From assembly GCA_017526785.1 (NCBI GenBank), contig JAFXQV010000004.1, positions 1-64,000 on the forward strand: DNA of 64,000 nt. The letters run 5' to 3'. Below, one piece after another: positions 1-10,358 of the stretch. A model generated the notes under the pieces. The model had not been told where the DNA came from. It saw nothing but the letters and a program-made list of their open reading frames with translations, and searched no databases. The DNA comes from Oscillibacter sp. (GTDB lineage Bacteria > Bacillota > Clostridia > Oscillospirales > Oscillospiraceae). The translations under genes and the position numbers were made by a program. Positions within the stretch are counted from its first letter, which is position 1; every line of letters begins with the position of its first letter.

Positions 1-1
1 C

Positions 2-3000
2 GGAGGCGGAGGCGGAGGCGGAGGCGGTTCGTCCACCACCCGCTACTACTTGAAAGTCAACGCCTTCTTTGCTCCCTTCACGGGCGGTAAGGTGTATCTG
101 ACGCAGACAATACCCGAAGCAAACAATGTCATTCCGACCACCGCGGACGCGATGAAGTCCAGCGGCACCTTCTTCCGGAATAACGAAAGAGGTACGGACG
201 TTTCTGTCTACGCGGTGTTTGTGCCGAATCCCAATTACACGTACTCCAAAGTCGAGGCAGACCCCCAGACTACAACCCTTGGCAATGCCACGAAACTGGA
301 CATGTACCGCACCAGCGCGAAGGCCGCGAGTGACAAAGTAACCGTAACGTATGTTCAGGTGACGGCCTCCGGTAGCACCGTGGAAGCCAGCGCTCCTTCT
401 GTGACCGTGAGAGGCTACTTCACCACCGGAACCACCCCGCAGCCCACCGAAAAGACGTGGACTGTCAGCGCCAGCGGCACGGGTGCCTACTTCCAGTTGG
501 CCAAGACCCAAGCCGAGCTTGCCACGACGGAAGTTACCTCCAACAGCGGAAACTCTGTGACGGTTGAGAAAGTCGTCGACGGCACCGAAAGCGAGGTCTT
601 CCTTGCGGTTTCCCCGCAGGCGGATTACGAATTCGGCAACGACGCCCAGTTGCAATACACTGGCGTCACTGTCAAGCCGCTCAGCGCAACTGACAAGCTC
701 CAAGTGTACCAAATCACGCGGAGCGAGTTTAAGGACGCCAAGACCACCACGACCCTTACCATGAACCTGTCCAAGAAAGATAATGCGCAACAGCCGGACG
801 AGTTGGAGTACAAGGTCAAACTCGTCATTGAGGGCAAGGGCAGTGTGGCCTTGAAGGCCGGTAACGAGACGCTGACCGAAGCGAAAGAAGTTACCGTCAA
901 GATGACGAAGTCCGAGTACACCAGCCGCTATCCCAACCGCTCTCCGAAGAGTACCGAGGAGTATGTGCTTCCCGTGTTCCTGACGAGCATGCCGGTCGCC
1001 GATAAGGGCTACAAGTACGAAGGCAAAGTCAGCTACAACGGCACCGAGAGAGACGCGAAAGTGTTCGCCGCCAACGCCGACACGTCCGGCGAGCTGTCCG
1101 GCGTATATTTCGCGGCCAAGTCGGGCGAGACTTACACGGTAACTGTCAAGTTTGACAAGTTGCTGTCCTACGGCTACAACCTGACTATTATCGGCAACGA
1201 GAAAGTTACGGCTGAATTTAACGGCGGTTCCCAGACCTACAGCGGCAACGCGGACAACACGCCCAAGACCTACAGCAGCGGTCTGATTGTCACCGACCAA
1301 AAGACGCTGAGGCTTACGCTGGACAGCAGCTTCACAAAGCAGAGCGACGGCACCTACAAAAAGGGTAACGACGCAACTGGATTCACCGCCGAAAAGCCCG
1401 TCGTCGACGGTACGGACATGGACTACGGTCAAGACATCCCCCTGACCGAGAACGCCCTGACCGACATCGTGGTGGAAATCCACAAGACGACCCGCGAACT
1501 CTACAAGTTCACGGTGAAAGTGGAGACTGGCACCACGGGTGAGGTAACGGTCAAGTCCGAAAGCGGCGAAATCTTTAAAGACGCGCAAAAGAACAAAGCC
1601 ACAGACACAGACAAAGTCGTTAAGAGCGGCGGCGAGACTGAATTCCATGCCTACGAGGATACGGTCATTACGATTGTCCCGAAAGCCGACGATACGGGCA
1701 AGGTCAAGTCTATCACTGTCACGCCCACTGCGTCCTATACGCGCGATGTGATGGCTACGGCTGGCTACTCGTTCCAGTTGAAGCAGGACGATATCAAAGC
1801 CGTGGTTGCGTTCGGCGAGTTCAAAGACTACAGTTTCCTCTTACAGGCTCCCTACGGCGCGAGTAAGAGTGCGGAGACGCACAGCCAGAAAATCACGAAG
1901 GACAACACGCTGCAACAGATTCTCTACTCTCTGAACGACGGCACGAGCGACAAATTCATGGAAGCCACTTCGGGAATTGAGAACAAATTTGGTGCGCCTA
2001 CTATCCTCAATATGTTCGTGAAGAACTACCTGACGATGAATGGTGTCGCCAAGTTGAAGAATGGCTCTTTCGGGACGGGCGCTCAACTTCTCCAAGAGAC
2101 CTTGCAGGACGCGATTAAGCCCAACATCACCACCATGGTTCCGTCCATTGTCGAGGCTAAGAAGGCCGACTTGAATGTGGATGAAATCAAAGCCTCGATG
2201 AAAAAGGCCATGGAGGACGAGCAGAACAGGACGCAACCCATTACTATCACCGGAGACGCTAAGACCCAGATTCTCAGCATGATTCCCGGCGCTTCCGCTC
2301 TCAATGCAAACGACATTACAGTGACGGCCACGCCGGTTATCTCCGAAGCCAAAGCGGCGGAACTCGGCATTGCCGGACAGAGCGTGCAGACGCAGATGGA
2401 AGGCTTTGTCGAAAGGTACCTCAAAGCGATTCGCGTCCAGAGCGGCTACGAGAACGATTTGGAGCCGTCTGTCACGGTAACTGCTTCCACATCCGCGAGC
2501 GACTACAGCGCCGTCATTTCCGCCACAGTCAGCAGCACCAGTGGCAAATGGCCGACGCTGGACCCGAGCGTGACGATGACCTCTTATCTTGACCAGCTCA
2601 ATGTCATGGTTGCCATCAACGCCACGCAGGGAAGCACGAACCTCCTCACGACGCCCAAACTGGTCAGCAGTGGCGAAATCAGCGGCTACAACTTCACGAA
2701 TACGCTCGAACCGCTCATGAAGGATGTGGACGCGCAGGTTTCCACCGCGTGGGACGATACCTTTAAGGCCATGCTGAAGGACGGCAAACTTCCCATTGAC
2801 ATGACCATGGTTCTGGCTCAGGACAAGACGGGCAAGGAACTCCTTGACGGGGTTGTCGACCAGATGATTCAGCCGCCCTCCGTGACGCTGACCGAAAAGG
2901 TTGGCAGTCTCGGCGACGGTGAGGGAACCAAGGCCGCGATTCTGAATATCTATCGTGACTTTGTTGTGTTCGACAACACCAATCCCACGACTCGCCTGCT

Positions 3001-3556
3001 GTACCTCAAGACCAATAATGAATCCGACAAATCGTATGTCGTTGGCAAGATTGACGCGGACAAGAACTTTGTCCTGACGTATGACTTTGAGAAGATTCTC
3101 AGAGACACGAATCAGTCGGATATGGTTCCTTACGAACAACTGGCTGACCTGATTCTCGCAGTTCGGAACGGTATGTCCGAGGATATCCGGACGAATCCCA
3201 AGAACACGAACGGGCAGACCGCTCAAAGCGTGATTGCCTCCCTCATTGAGGGCAAGATTGGCAATGTCAAGGCCGTCAAGTGGGGTCGGGAGACCACCGA
3301 CTGGACGGAAGCGGAGCGGAAGGAAATTTCCAACCTGCTCGCGGCGTTCCTGATGAACTCCGAGACCTCCGACAACATGGGCAAGCTCTGGGCGGACTTC
3401 GAGAACAGCGGCTACACCTCTGTGGAATTCAGAGTTGCTATGGACGCCAGCAAGCGCCCCGGTGTCAGCGGATTTGTGGACGCATTTAACAAGGCCGCTG
3501 GTGCAAGTGGCAGCAAACTGACGGTCGGCTTCAAGGTTCAACAGGAATTCAAGTAA
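2..3556 (+). CDS. Large surface/secreted protein, C-terminal part (5' truncated by window edge)
   Basis: The frame is open from base 2 and begins with about nine Gly codons followed by SSTTRYYLKV, so the true start lies upstream; the TTG at 50 is only an internal codon. About 1,180 residues are visible. They are rich in Thr, Ser, Val, Lys and Asp with no membrane segment, as in repetitive beta-rich extracellular proteins. The next gene has SLH domains, then a Gly/Ser-rich linker, then a helical tail. By analogy I infer that this protein also has an anchoring domain upstream of its Gly linker. The central part (about 600-1160) is more helical. No enzyme motif was recognised. A 12-bp hairpin follows the stop. 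Confidence 0.75.
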   Translation, partial: GGGGGGGGGSSTTRYYLKVNAFFAPFTGGKVYLTQTIPEANNVIPTTADAMKSSGTFFRNNERGTDVSVYAVFVPNPNYTYSKVEADPQTTTLGNATKLDMYRTSAKAASDKVTVTYVQVTASGSTVEASAPSVTVRGYFTTGTTPQPTEKTWTVSASGTGAYFQLAKTQAELATTEVTSNSGNSVTVEKVVDGTESEVFLAVSPQADYEFGNDAQLQYTGVTVKPLSATDKLQVYQITRSEFKDAKTTTTLTMNLSKKDNAQQPDELEYKVKLVIEGKGSVALKAGNETLTEAKEVTVKMTKSEYTSRYPNRSPKSTEEYVLPVFLTSMPVADKGYKYEGKVSYNGTERDAKVFAANADTSGELSGVYFAAKSGETYTVTVKFDKLLSYGYNLTIIGNEKVTAEFNGGSQTYSGNADNTPKTYSSGLIVTDQKTLRLTLDSSFTKQSDGTYKKGNDATGFTAEKPVVDGTDMDYGQDIPLTENALTDIVVEIHKTTRELYKFTVKVETGTTGEVTVKSESGEIFKDAQKNKATDTDKVVKSGGETEFHAYEDTVITIVPKADDTGKVKSITVTPTASYTRDVMATAGYSFQLKQDDIKAVVAFGEFKDYSFLLQAPYGASKSAETHSQKITKDNTLQQILYSLNDGTSDKFMEATSGIENKFGAPTILNMFVKNYLTMNGVAKLKNGSFGTGAQLLQETLQDAIKPNITTMVPSIVEAKKADLNVDEIKASMKKAMEDEQNRTQPITITGDAKTQILSMIPGASALNANDITVTATPVISEAKAAELGIAGQSVQTQMEGFVERYLKAIRVQSGYENDLEPSVTVTASTSASDYSAVISATVSSTSGKWPTLDPSVTMTSYLDQLNVMVAINATQGSTNLLTTPKLVSSGEISGYNFTNTLEPLMKDVDAQVSTAWDDTFKAMLKDGKLPIDMTMVLAQDKTGKELLDGVVDQMIQPPSVTLTEKVGSLGDGEGTKAAILNIYRDFVVFDNTNPTTRLLYLKTNNESDKSYVVGKIDADKNFVLTYDFEKILRDTNQSDMVPYEQLADLILAVRNGMSEDIRTNPKNTNGQTAQSVIASLIEGKIGNVKAVKWGRETTDWTEAERKEISNLLAAFLMNSETSDNMGKLWADFENSGYTSVEFRVAMDASKRPGVSGFVDAFNKAAGASGSKLTVGFKVQQEFK

Positions 3557-3604
3557 GTGAAAATCCGAACTGTTCGCGCACATAGCGCGGACATGTGAAG
3601 CGCG

Positions 3605-3640
3605 GGAGACCGCCGCTCCCAGCACGGGGCGGCGGTCTCC
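3605..3640 (+). terminator. Hairpin after the surface protein gene
   Basis: A perfect 12-bp GC-rich stem (3605-3616 with 3629-3640, loop 12) lies between the two surface genes. It is followed by ATTTA, not a full T tract, so it may be a weak terminator or an mRNA-stabilising hairpin. The ribosome binding site of the next gene (AGGAGG, 3647-3652) follows directly. Confidence 0.55.
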
Positions 3641-3656
3641 ATTTACAGGAGGTTGT

Positions 3657-5477
3657 ATGAAACAGTTACGAAAATGTGCCTCTCTGCTGGTCACGTTTTC
3701 ATTGCTTGTCAGCCTGCTGACGGGCGTTCCGGTGAGGGCGGCGGCGTCCACGTCCCTTGACGCGGCGTCGGCTCTCGGCGACACGGACATGGAGGAAGGC
3801 ACGGCTTCCGGCGGTGCCGACGAGGGTACAGGCGAGGAAGAGGACGTTATGAGTACGCTGTCCGGTGAAACCGGGGACACCACGACAACCAATGACGGCG
3901 GCGACACGGCGTCGACGGGCGACAGCGGCGGCACGGCGTCGACCGGAGACAACGGCGACACGGCGTCGACCGGAGACAGCGGCGGCACGGCGTCGACGGG
4001 CGACAACGGCGATACGGCGACAACCGGAGACGGCGGCACGGCGACCGGAGGCGGAACTTCCGGCACGTCCGAAGACGACAAGGCGGCCGACGGTGAAACC
4101 CCCGTGGAGGAAGATACCGTCTCTTCCGGCACGAAAGAGGACGAGGCCGGGGGAACCGATGTCACGGACGACGGAATGACCCTGCCCTTTACGGATGTCC
4201 CCAACAACCATTGGAGTTTCCCCTATGTGCTGTACGCCTACGAACATAATCTTGTCCGCGGCGTCACGGAGACGGTCTTTAACCCGACTGGTGTTATGAC
4301 GCGTGCCGCGTTTGTGACCGTGCTGTATCGGCTGTCCGCGACCATTGCGGGGGCGGACATGACACTCGGCGACACGTCCTTTACGGATATCGGCGACATT
4401 AACGCGGAATTCCAGTCGGCAATTCGCTGGGGCGTGGCACATGGAATCGTGACCGGGAAGAACCCGGAGACGTTCGCGCCCAGAGAAAATGTGTCCCGCC
4501 AACAGATGTGCGCTATTTTAGTGCGCTATCTCCGGGACTATCTGCGCTATGATTTGTCGGCCTTCGCCGGACAAATCCTGTTTGCCGACAATTCCGCCAT
4601 TTCCAGTTACGCCAAAGAGGCCGTCGCCATTATGCGGAATATGGACATCATCAGCGGCCGGGAGACGGACGGCGTGACGATTTTTGACCCGGCGGGGTCG
4701 GCGAGCCGCGCGGCGGTCGTGAAAGTGCTGTCCATCGCGGTACAGCAAATGCCCGATTTGCGGAAACTGTCCGCGACTGAACCCGATACGGGCGACAGTG
4801 GCGACAGTACCGATACCGGGGACAGTGGCAAGACGGATACCGGAGACAGTGACAAAACCGATAGCGGAGACAGCAAGAAAACCGATACCGGAGATAGTGA
4901 CAAGAAGTCCGGCGGCGGCGGCAGTTCCGGCGGTAGCGGCGGCGGTTCCGGCGGTGGCGGCGGAGACAGTTCCGGCGGTGGCGGAAGCAGTTCCGGCGGC
5001 GGTTCCAGTGGCGGCGGAGGCAGTTCCGGCGGCGGTTCCGGCGGTACAAGCACTTCCAGCGGCGGCACCAGTACCAATAGCGGCGGCGGCACTACCGATA
5101 CGCCTACAACGCCCACGCCCTCCGGCCCCCCCGCTAACGAACCCGAAAACGCCGCGGCCGTGTTCGCCTCCGTGGATAAAATGGTCAAGGCCTACGAGGC
5201 CAACCCGCCCGAGAACGAGACGATAAAAGCCTATATGGATATCTTAATGCCGACGTGGAAGGCCATGAGCGAGGCCAGAAACAACGGCGAACTGGTCGAC
5301 GAGGCTTACTTCAAGTCCCATTACCAATCGGAAATCAATCAACTGAAGGAAAAATACGACGCTACCTCTCTGGAAAGCCTGATGAAAATAGCGGAGTACG
5401 CGCAGACGCTGGCTCCCCTGAGCGAATTTAAACAGGTCGCGGATTACTTTGGCATTAGCACATCTTTATTTGGCTAA
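3657..5477 (+). CDS. SLH-domain surface protein with Gly-rich linker
   Basis: This 606-residue exported protein is probably anchored to the cell wall. It has an N-terminal signal peptide (KQLRK, then a hydrophobic stretch ending near VRAAA), then a low-complexity region of TGD/ASTGD repeats (about 70-145). Three SLH modules follow at about 180-370, with the FTDV..HW..PY and F.P...MTRAAFV..L signatures. Next come a second TGDSGKTD repeat, a Gly/Ser-rich linker (about 420-485) and a helical C-terminal domain of about 110 residues that I do not recognise. SLH modules typically bind pyruvylated wall polymers. The ATG has AGGAGG 4 bases upstream. The upstream gene probably shares this layout, suggesting a surface-layer pair. 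Confidence 0.85.
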   Translation: MKQLRKCASLLVTFSLLVSLLTGVPVRAAASTSLDAASALGDTDMEEGTASGGADEGTGEEEDVMSTLSGETGDTTTTNDGGDTASTGDSGGTASTGDNGDTASTGDSGGTASTGDNGDTATTGDGGTATGGGTSGTSEDDKAADGETPVEEDTVSSGTKEDEAGGTDVTDDGMTLPFTDVPNNHWSFPYVLYAYEHNLVRGVTETVFNPTGVMTRAAFVTVLYRLSATIAGADMTLGDTSFTDIGDINAEFQSAIRWGVAHGIVTGKNPETFAPRENVSRQQMCAILVRYLRDYLRYDLSAFAGQILFADNSAISSYAKEAVAIMRNMDIISGRETDGVTIFDPAGSASRAAVVKVLSIAVQQMPDLRKLSATEPDTGDSGDSTDTGDSGKTDTGDSDKTDSGDSKKTDTGDSDKKSGGGGSSGGSGGGSGGGGGDSSGGGGSSSGGGSSGGGGSSGGGSGGTSTSSGGTSTNSGGGTTDTPTTPTPSGPPANEPENAAAVFASVDKMVKAYEANPPENETIKAYMDILMPTWKAMSEARNNGELVDEAYFKSHYQSEINQLKEKYDATSLESLMKIAEYAQTLAPLSEFKQVADYFGISTSLFG

Positions 5478-5480
5478 CGG

Positions 5481-5513
5481 AAAGCCGCCGTTTCGACACG
5501 GAACGGCGGCTTT
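5481..5513 (+). terminator. Rho-independent terminator after the SLH gene
   Basis: A 12-bp perfect stem (AAAGCCGCCGTT, 5481-5492, with 5502-5513) ends in TTTT. It starts 3 bases after the SLH stop codon and ends just before the mutY ribosome binding site. mutY must therefore depend on readthrough or on a promoter I could not identify. Confidence 0.85.
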
Positions 5514-5529
5514 TCATGAGGAACTGACG

Positions 5530-6591
5530 ATGAACAATACAGACTTTACGCCGCTTCTGCTGGACTGGTACCGACGCAACGCACGGGATTTGCCGTGGCG
5601 GCGTACCCGTGACCCGTACTGTGTCTGGGTGTCGGAGATTATGTTGCAACAAACCCGTGTGGCCGCCGTTATCGGGTATTATGCGCGCTTTCTGGACGCG
5701 TTCCCGACCGTGGACGCACTCGCGGACGCTTCCGAAGAACAGTTGTTATCACTCTGGCAGGGCTTGGGCTACTACAGCCGCGCCCGGAATCTGTACCGGG
5801 CGGCGCGGGAAATCAAAGCCCGCGGCGGCTTCCCCGAAACGTACGACGAGTTACGCGCACTGCCCGGAGTCGGCGCGTACACCGCCGGGGCGATTGCCTC
5901 CGCCGCGTTCGGACTGCGTACCCCCGCCGTCGACGGAAATGTACTGCGCGTTATGTCGCGTCTGACGGACAACCACGGCGACATACTCTCCCCGTCTGTG
6001 CGCCGGGAGATTGAGGCCGAAGTCTTGAAACGTTTCCCGGAATCGCCCGGCGACGCCCGGATTTTCAATCAGGCGCTAATGGAACTGGGCGCGACGGTGT
6101 GCGTACCGAACGCCCCGCCGAAATGTGAACGCTGTCCGGTGTCGGCGCACTGTCTGGCGCGGGAGCGCGGCACGGCCGAGGCGTTACCCGTACGCGCCGC
6201 GAAGAAAGCGCGCCGTGCCGAGGCGCGTACCGTGCTTGTACTGTGCCGGGGAAACTGCGTTGCTCTGCGCAAGCGTCCGGGACGCGGACTGCTGGCGGGG
6301 CTTTGGGAGTTCCCGAACGCCGACGGCGCGCTGTCGGAAGCGGAGGTTACAAAACTGCTTTCGTCGTGGGGGCTGTCCCCGGTCGACTGGTATCAAAAAC
6401 TCTCCGCCAAGCACATTTTCACGCATATCGAGTGGCATATGACAGGCTACGTCCTGTCCGTGACGGGCGGCGACACGCAACAATTCACATGGGCGGACGC
6501 CGACGCCTTGCGAACATACGCGGTACCGTCCGCGTTTGCGCGATTCCGCGAGGCGGCGTCGGCGCGGATTTCGGAGGCGGACGACGTATGA
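5530..6591 (+). CDS. mutY: A/G-specific adenine glycosylase MutY
   Basis: MutY is a base-excision repair glycosylase that removes adenine mispaired with 8-oxoguanine. The protein is 353 residues. The catalytic Glu is E36 in SEIMLQQT, the helix-hairpin-helix is LPGVGAYTAG (111-120), the catalytic Asp is D135 in AVDGN, and four cysteines (191, 199, 202, 208) form the [4Fe-4S] site. The first cysteine spacing is seven residues, one more than in E. coli. The C-terminal NUDIX-like 8-oxoG domain contains AKHIFTHIEW. The ATG at 5530 is preferred over the upstream in-frame codon at 5449, because GAGGAA lies 7 bases upstream and the longer start would overlap the previous gene and its terminator. It overlaps the radical SAM gene by 4 bases (ATGA). 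Confidence 0.95.
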   Translation: MNNTDFTPLLLDWYRRNARDLPWRRTRDPYCVWVSEIMLQQTRVAAVIGYYARFLDAFPTVDALADASEEQLLSLWQGLGYYSRARNLYRAAREIKARGGFPETYDELRALPGVGAYTAGAIASAAFGLRTPAVDGNVLRVMSRLTDNHGDILSPSVRREIEAEVLKRFPESPGDARIFNQALMELGATVCVPNAPPKCERCPVSAHCLARERGTAEALPVRAAKKARRAEARTVLVLCRGNCVALRKRPGRGLLAGLWEFPNADGALSEAEVTKLLSSWGLSPVDWYQKLSAKHIFTHIEWHMTGYVLSVTGGDTQQFTWADADALRTYAVPSAFARFREAASARISEADDV

Positions 6592-7451
6592 TTTGCAACT
6601 TGTGTCCGCGTGACTGTCACGCCGTACGCACACCGGACAGCGGCGGCGGCGTCTGCGGCATGCCGTCCGCAGCGGTCGTGGCGAAGTCCATGCTCCACCG
6701 CTGGGAGGAACCGTGTCTGACGGGCGAACACGGCGCGGGCGCGGTCTTTTTCGCGGGGTGTTCGCTGCAATGTAACTACTGTCAAAACCGCGTGATTTCG
6801 CGTCCGGACGCCGCAAGGTGTCAGACGGTCGATGTCGCGGGACTGCGGGAGACGTTCCGTAACCTGATACGGCGCGGCGCGGCCTGTCTCGACCTCGTGA
6901 CGCCCACGCATTTTGTGCATGTCGTCCGGGAGGCACTGCGCGGCGAACAATACCCCGTCCCCGTTGTCTGGAACAGCGGCGGCTATGAGAAGCCCGACAC
7001 TTTGCGTACGCTGGACGGACTGGTACAGATTTACATGCCCGATTTGAAGTACGCGCTCCCGGAACCCGCGCAAGCCTATTCCGGCGCGGCGGACTACTTC
7101 CGGTGGGCGGCGGCGGCGATTCCGGAAATGTTCCGCCAGACAGGCCGCTACCGTATGGAAAACGGGCAACTGCTGTCCGGGGTACTCATCCGGCACCTGA
7201 TACTACCCGGCGAAATGGAGAATACACGCCGCGTCATTGACTGGGTGTCGCGGACGTTCCGGCCGGGCGACGTACTCTTTTCGCTTATGCGTCAGTACAC
7301 GCCCCAACCCGGCGCGACTGGCAGACTTGCGCGGCGCGTCACGGGCGCGGAGTACCGCGCCGCCGTGGCGTATATGCGGAACTGCGGCATTACGGACGGC
7401 TACACCCAAGACGCCGCCTCCGCCGTCTCCGACTATACCCCCGACTTTTGA
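6588..7451 (+). CDS. PflX-like radical SAM protein (COG1313 type)
   Basis: This 287-residue protein has the radical SAM cluster motif C58-x3-C62-x2-C65 (GCSLQCNYCQN). Its cysteine-rich N-terminus (C3, C6, C10, C23; MICNLCPRDC) is typical of the PflX group related to pyruvate formate-lyase activating enzymes. HRWEEPC and FFAGC are also conserved in that group. The substrate is unknown, and no pyruvate formate-lyase gene lies nearby. The start overlaps the mutY stop by 4 bases, with GGAGG 10 bases upstream, so translation is probably coupled. A longer in-frame reading from 6243 runs antiparallel to nothing useful inside mutY and is rejected. Confidence 0.85.
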   Translation: MICNLCPRDCHAVRTPDSGGGVCGMPSAAVVAKSMLHRWEEPCLTGEHGAGAVFFAGCSLQCNYCQNRVISRPDAARCQTVDVAGLRETFRNLIRRGAACLDLVTPTHFVHVVREALRGEQYPVPVVWNSGGYEKPDTLRTLDGLVQIYMPDLKYALPEPAQAYSGAADYFRWAAAAIPEMFRQTGRYRMENGQLLSGVLIRHLILPGEMENTRRVIDWVSRTFRPGDVLFSLMRQYTPQPGATGRLARRVTGAEYRAAVAYMRNCGITDGYTQDAASAVSDYTPDF

Positions 7452-7515
7452 CAGGTGAAACCGCTTGTCACAAGTCCGGCGCGGAAAAAACATGGAATTT
7501 TAGCGAATTTTACGC

Positions 7516-8626
<1,111 letters not shown>

Positions 8627-8640
8627 GGTCAATTTATGAT

Positions 8641-8669
8641 AAGGGGCGGGGCTATGTCCCGCCCCTTTT
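8641..8669 (+). terminator. Terminator between ilvC and ilvD
   Basis: A 10-bp stem (AAGGGGCGGG, 8641-8650, with 8658-8667) ends in TTTTC. It probably lowers ilvD expression relative to ilvC. I see no separate ilvD promoter in the 30 bases after it. Confidence 0.8.
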
Positions 8670-8699
8670 CACAAATAAGGGACGAAAAGGAGAATATTT

Positions 8700-10358
8700 A
8701 TGCGTAGTGACAACGTGACAAAAGGCGCGGAACGCGCTCCGAACCGTAGCCTGTTCTATGCGCTGGGCTACACGCAATCAGATTTGGAAAAGCCGTTAAT
8801 CGCGGTTGTCAGCGCCCACAGCGACATTGTACCCGGTCACATGAACCTTGACAAGCTGACGGACGCCGTCAAGGCGGGTATCGAGGCGGCGGGCGGTACG
8901 CCGTTCATGGTTCCGGCAATCGGCGTCTGCGACGGTATCGCAATGGGACATATCGGCATGAAATACTCCCTTGCGAGCCGTGAATTGATTTGCGACAGCG
9001 TAGAGACCATGTTTATGGCGCACCAGTTCGACGGCATGGTATTACTGCCCAACTGTGACAAGATTGTGCCGGGAATGGTCATGGCGGCGGTGCGGATGAA
9101 TGTCCCGGCGGTTGTGTGCAGTGGGGGACCCATGCTGGCCGGGACGTACGGCGGCGCGGAAGTCAGCCTGTCCAAGATGTTCGAGGCCGTCGGCGCGTAC
9201 AAGGCCGGGATGATTGACGATGCCAAACTTGAAGAGTGTACGCAAAACTGTTGTCCGAGTTGCGGAAGCTGTTCCGGGATGTACACGGCAAACTCAATGA
9301 ACTGCCTGTGTGAAGCAATCGGAATCGCGTTGCCGGGAAACGGCACGATTCCGGCCGTGTACAGCCGCCGCCTGCAACTGGGACGCCTGTCCGGCGCGGC
9401 GATTATGGAAATGGTGCGCCGCAACATCACGGCGCGGGACATCATCAACGAGCGGAGTATCCGCAACGCGCTGACTTGTGACATGGCGCTGGGCTGTTCC
9501 ACGAATACCGTTTTGCACCTGCTGGCAATCGCCCACGAAGCCGGGGTTGACCTTGACCTGAAAGTGTTCAACGAGATTTCGGCGCGTACGCCGAATCTGT
9601 GCCACCTTGCCCCGGCGGGCGCGACGCACATGCCGGATTTGTATAACGCGGGCGGCATTCCGGCGGTACAGTCGGAGCTTGCCAAGAAGAACCTGCTTGA
9701 CCTTGACTGCATGACCGTCACGGGCAAGACCGTCGGCGAAAACATTCGCGGCGCGGTGAACCGGAATCACGAGGCAATCCGGCCTATTGAGGAGCCGTAC
9801 AGCGAGACGGGCGGCTTACAGATTCTGTGGGGCAATCTTGCGCCTAACGGGTGTGTCGTGAAGCGCAGCGCGGTAGCGCCGGAAATGCAGTCCCACACGG
9901 GGCCGGCGCGGGTGTTCGACAGCGAAGATGACGCCATTGCCGCCATTTACGCCGGGAAGATTGTCCCCGGCGACGTGGTTGTGATTCGTTACGAAGGCCC
10001 CAAGGGAGGCCCCGGCATGCGGGAGATGTTGAATCCCACATCGGCACTCGCCGGAATGGGGCTGGACAAGACGGTAGCGCTTATCACGGACGGGCGCTTT
10101 TCGGGCGCGAGCCGCGGGGCGTCTATCGGGCATGTCAGCCCGGAGGCGGCGTCGGGCGGTACCATTGGCCTTGTGAAAGAGGGAGACCAAATCGCCATTG
10201 ACATTCCGAACGCGTCTGTAACGCTTCTTGTGGAGGATTCGGAACTCGCGGCGCGGAAAGCGGCGTACGTCCAGCCGGAGCCGAAGATTACCACCGGATG
10301 GCTGAGCCGTTACGCCCGCATGGTGGCCAGCGCCGACGAAGGCGCGGTTCTGCACTGA
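8700..10358 (+). CDS. ilvD: Dihydroxy-acid dehydratase
   Basis: IlvD is an iron-sulfur enzyme that dehydrates dihydroxyisovalerate and dihydroxymethylvalerate to the 2-keto acids of valine and isoleucine. The length of 552 residues is normal. Cluster-ligand candidates are C119 in PNCDK and C191 in [14 protein letters not shown], with C77 in GVCDGI nearby. [10 protein letters not shown] near the C-terminus is characteristic. AAGGAG (8687-8692) precedes the ATG. The last base of its TGA is the first base of the next ATG, so the downstream ATPase gene is probably translationally coupled. Confidence 0.97.
   Translation: MRSDNVTKGAERAPNRSLFYALGYTQSDLEKPLIAVVSAHSDIVPGHMNLDKLTDAVKAGIEAAGGTPFMVPAIGVCDGIAMGHIGMKYSLASRELICDSVETMFMAHQFDGMVLLPNCDKIVPGMVMAAVRMNVPAVVCSGGPMLAGTYGGAEVSLSKMFEAVGAYKAGMIDDAKLEECTQNCCPSCGSCSGMYTANSMNCLCEAIGIALPGNGTIPAVYSRRLQLGRLSGAAIMEMVRRNITARDIINERSIRNALTCDMALGCSTNTVLHLLAIAHEAGVDLDLKVFNEISARTPNLCHLAPAGATHMPDLYNAGGIPAVQSELAKKNLLDLDCMTVTGKTVGENIRGAVNRNHEAIRPIEEPYSETGGLQILWGNLAPNGCVVKRSAVAPEMQSHTGPARVFDSEDDAIAAIYAGKIVPGDVVVIRYEGPKGGPGMREMLNPTSALAGMGLDKTVALITDGRFSGASRGASIGHVSPEAASGGTIGLVKEGDQIAIDIPNASVTLLVEDSELAARKAAYVQPEPKITTGWLSRYARMVASADEGAVLH

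Noticed and set aside
3900-4050. Short direct DNA repeats that could suggest a CRISPR array
   Set aside because: They are in-frame TGD/AST codon repeats in the SLH protein, with no spacers of even length. I saw no CRISPR array or cas gene in the window.
1841-4207. 788-codon open frame on the minus strand across both surface genes
   Set aside because: It is antisense to two genes with signal peptide, SLH motifs and ribosome binding sites, and spans their intergenic hairpin. Its composition comes from repeat-codon shadowing.
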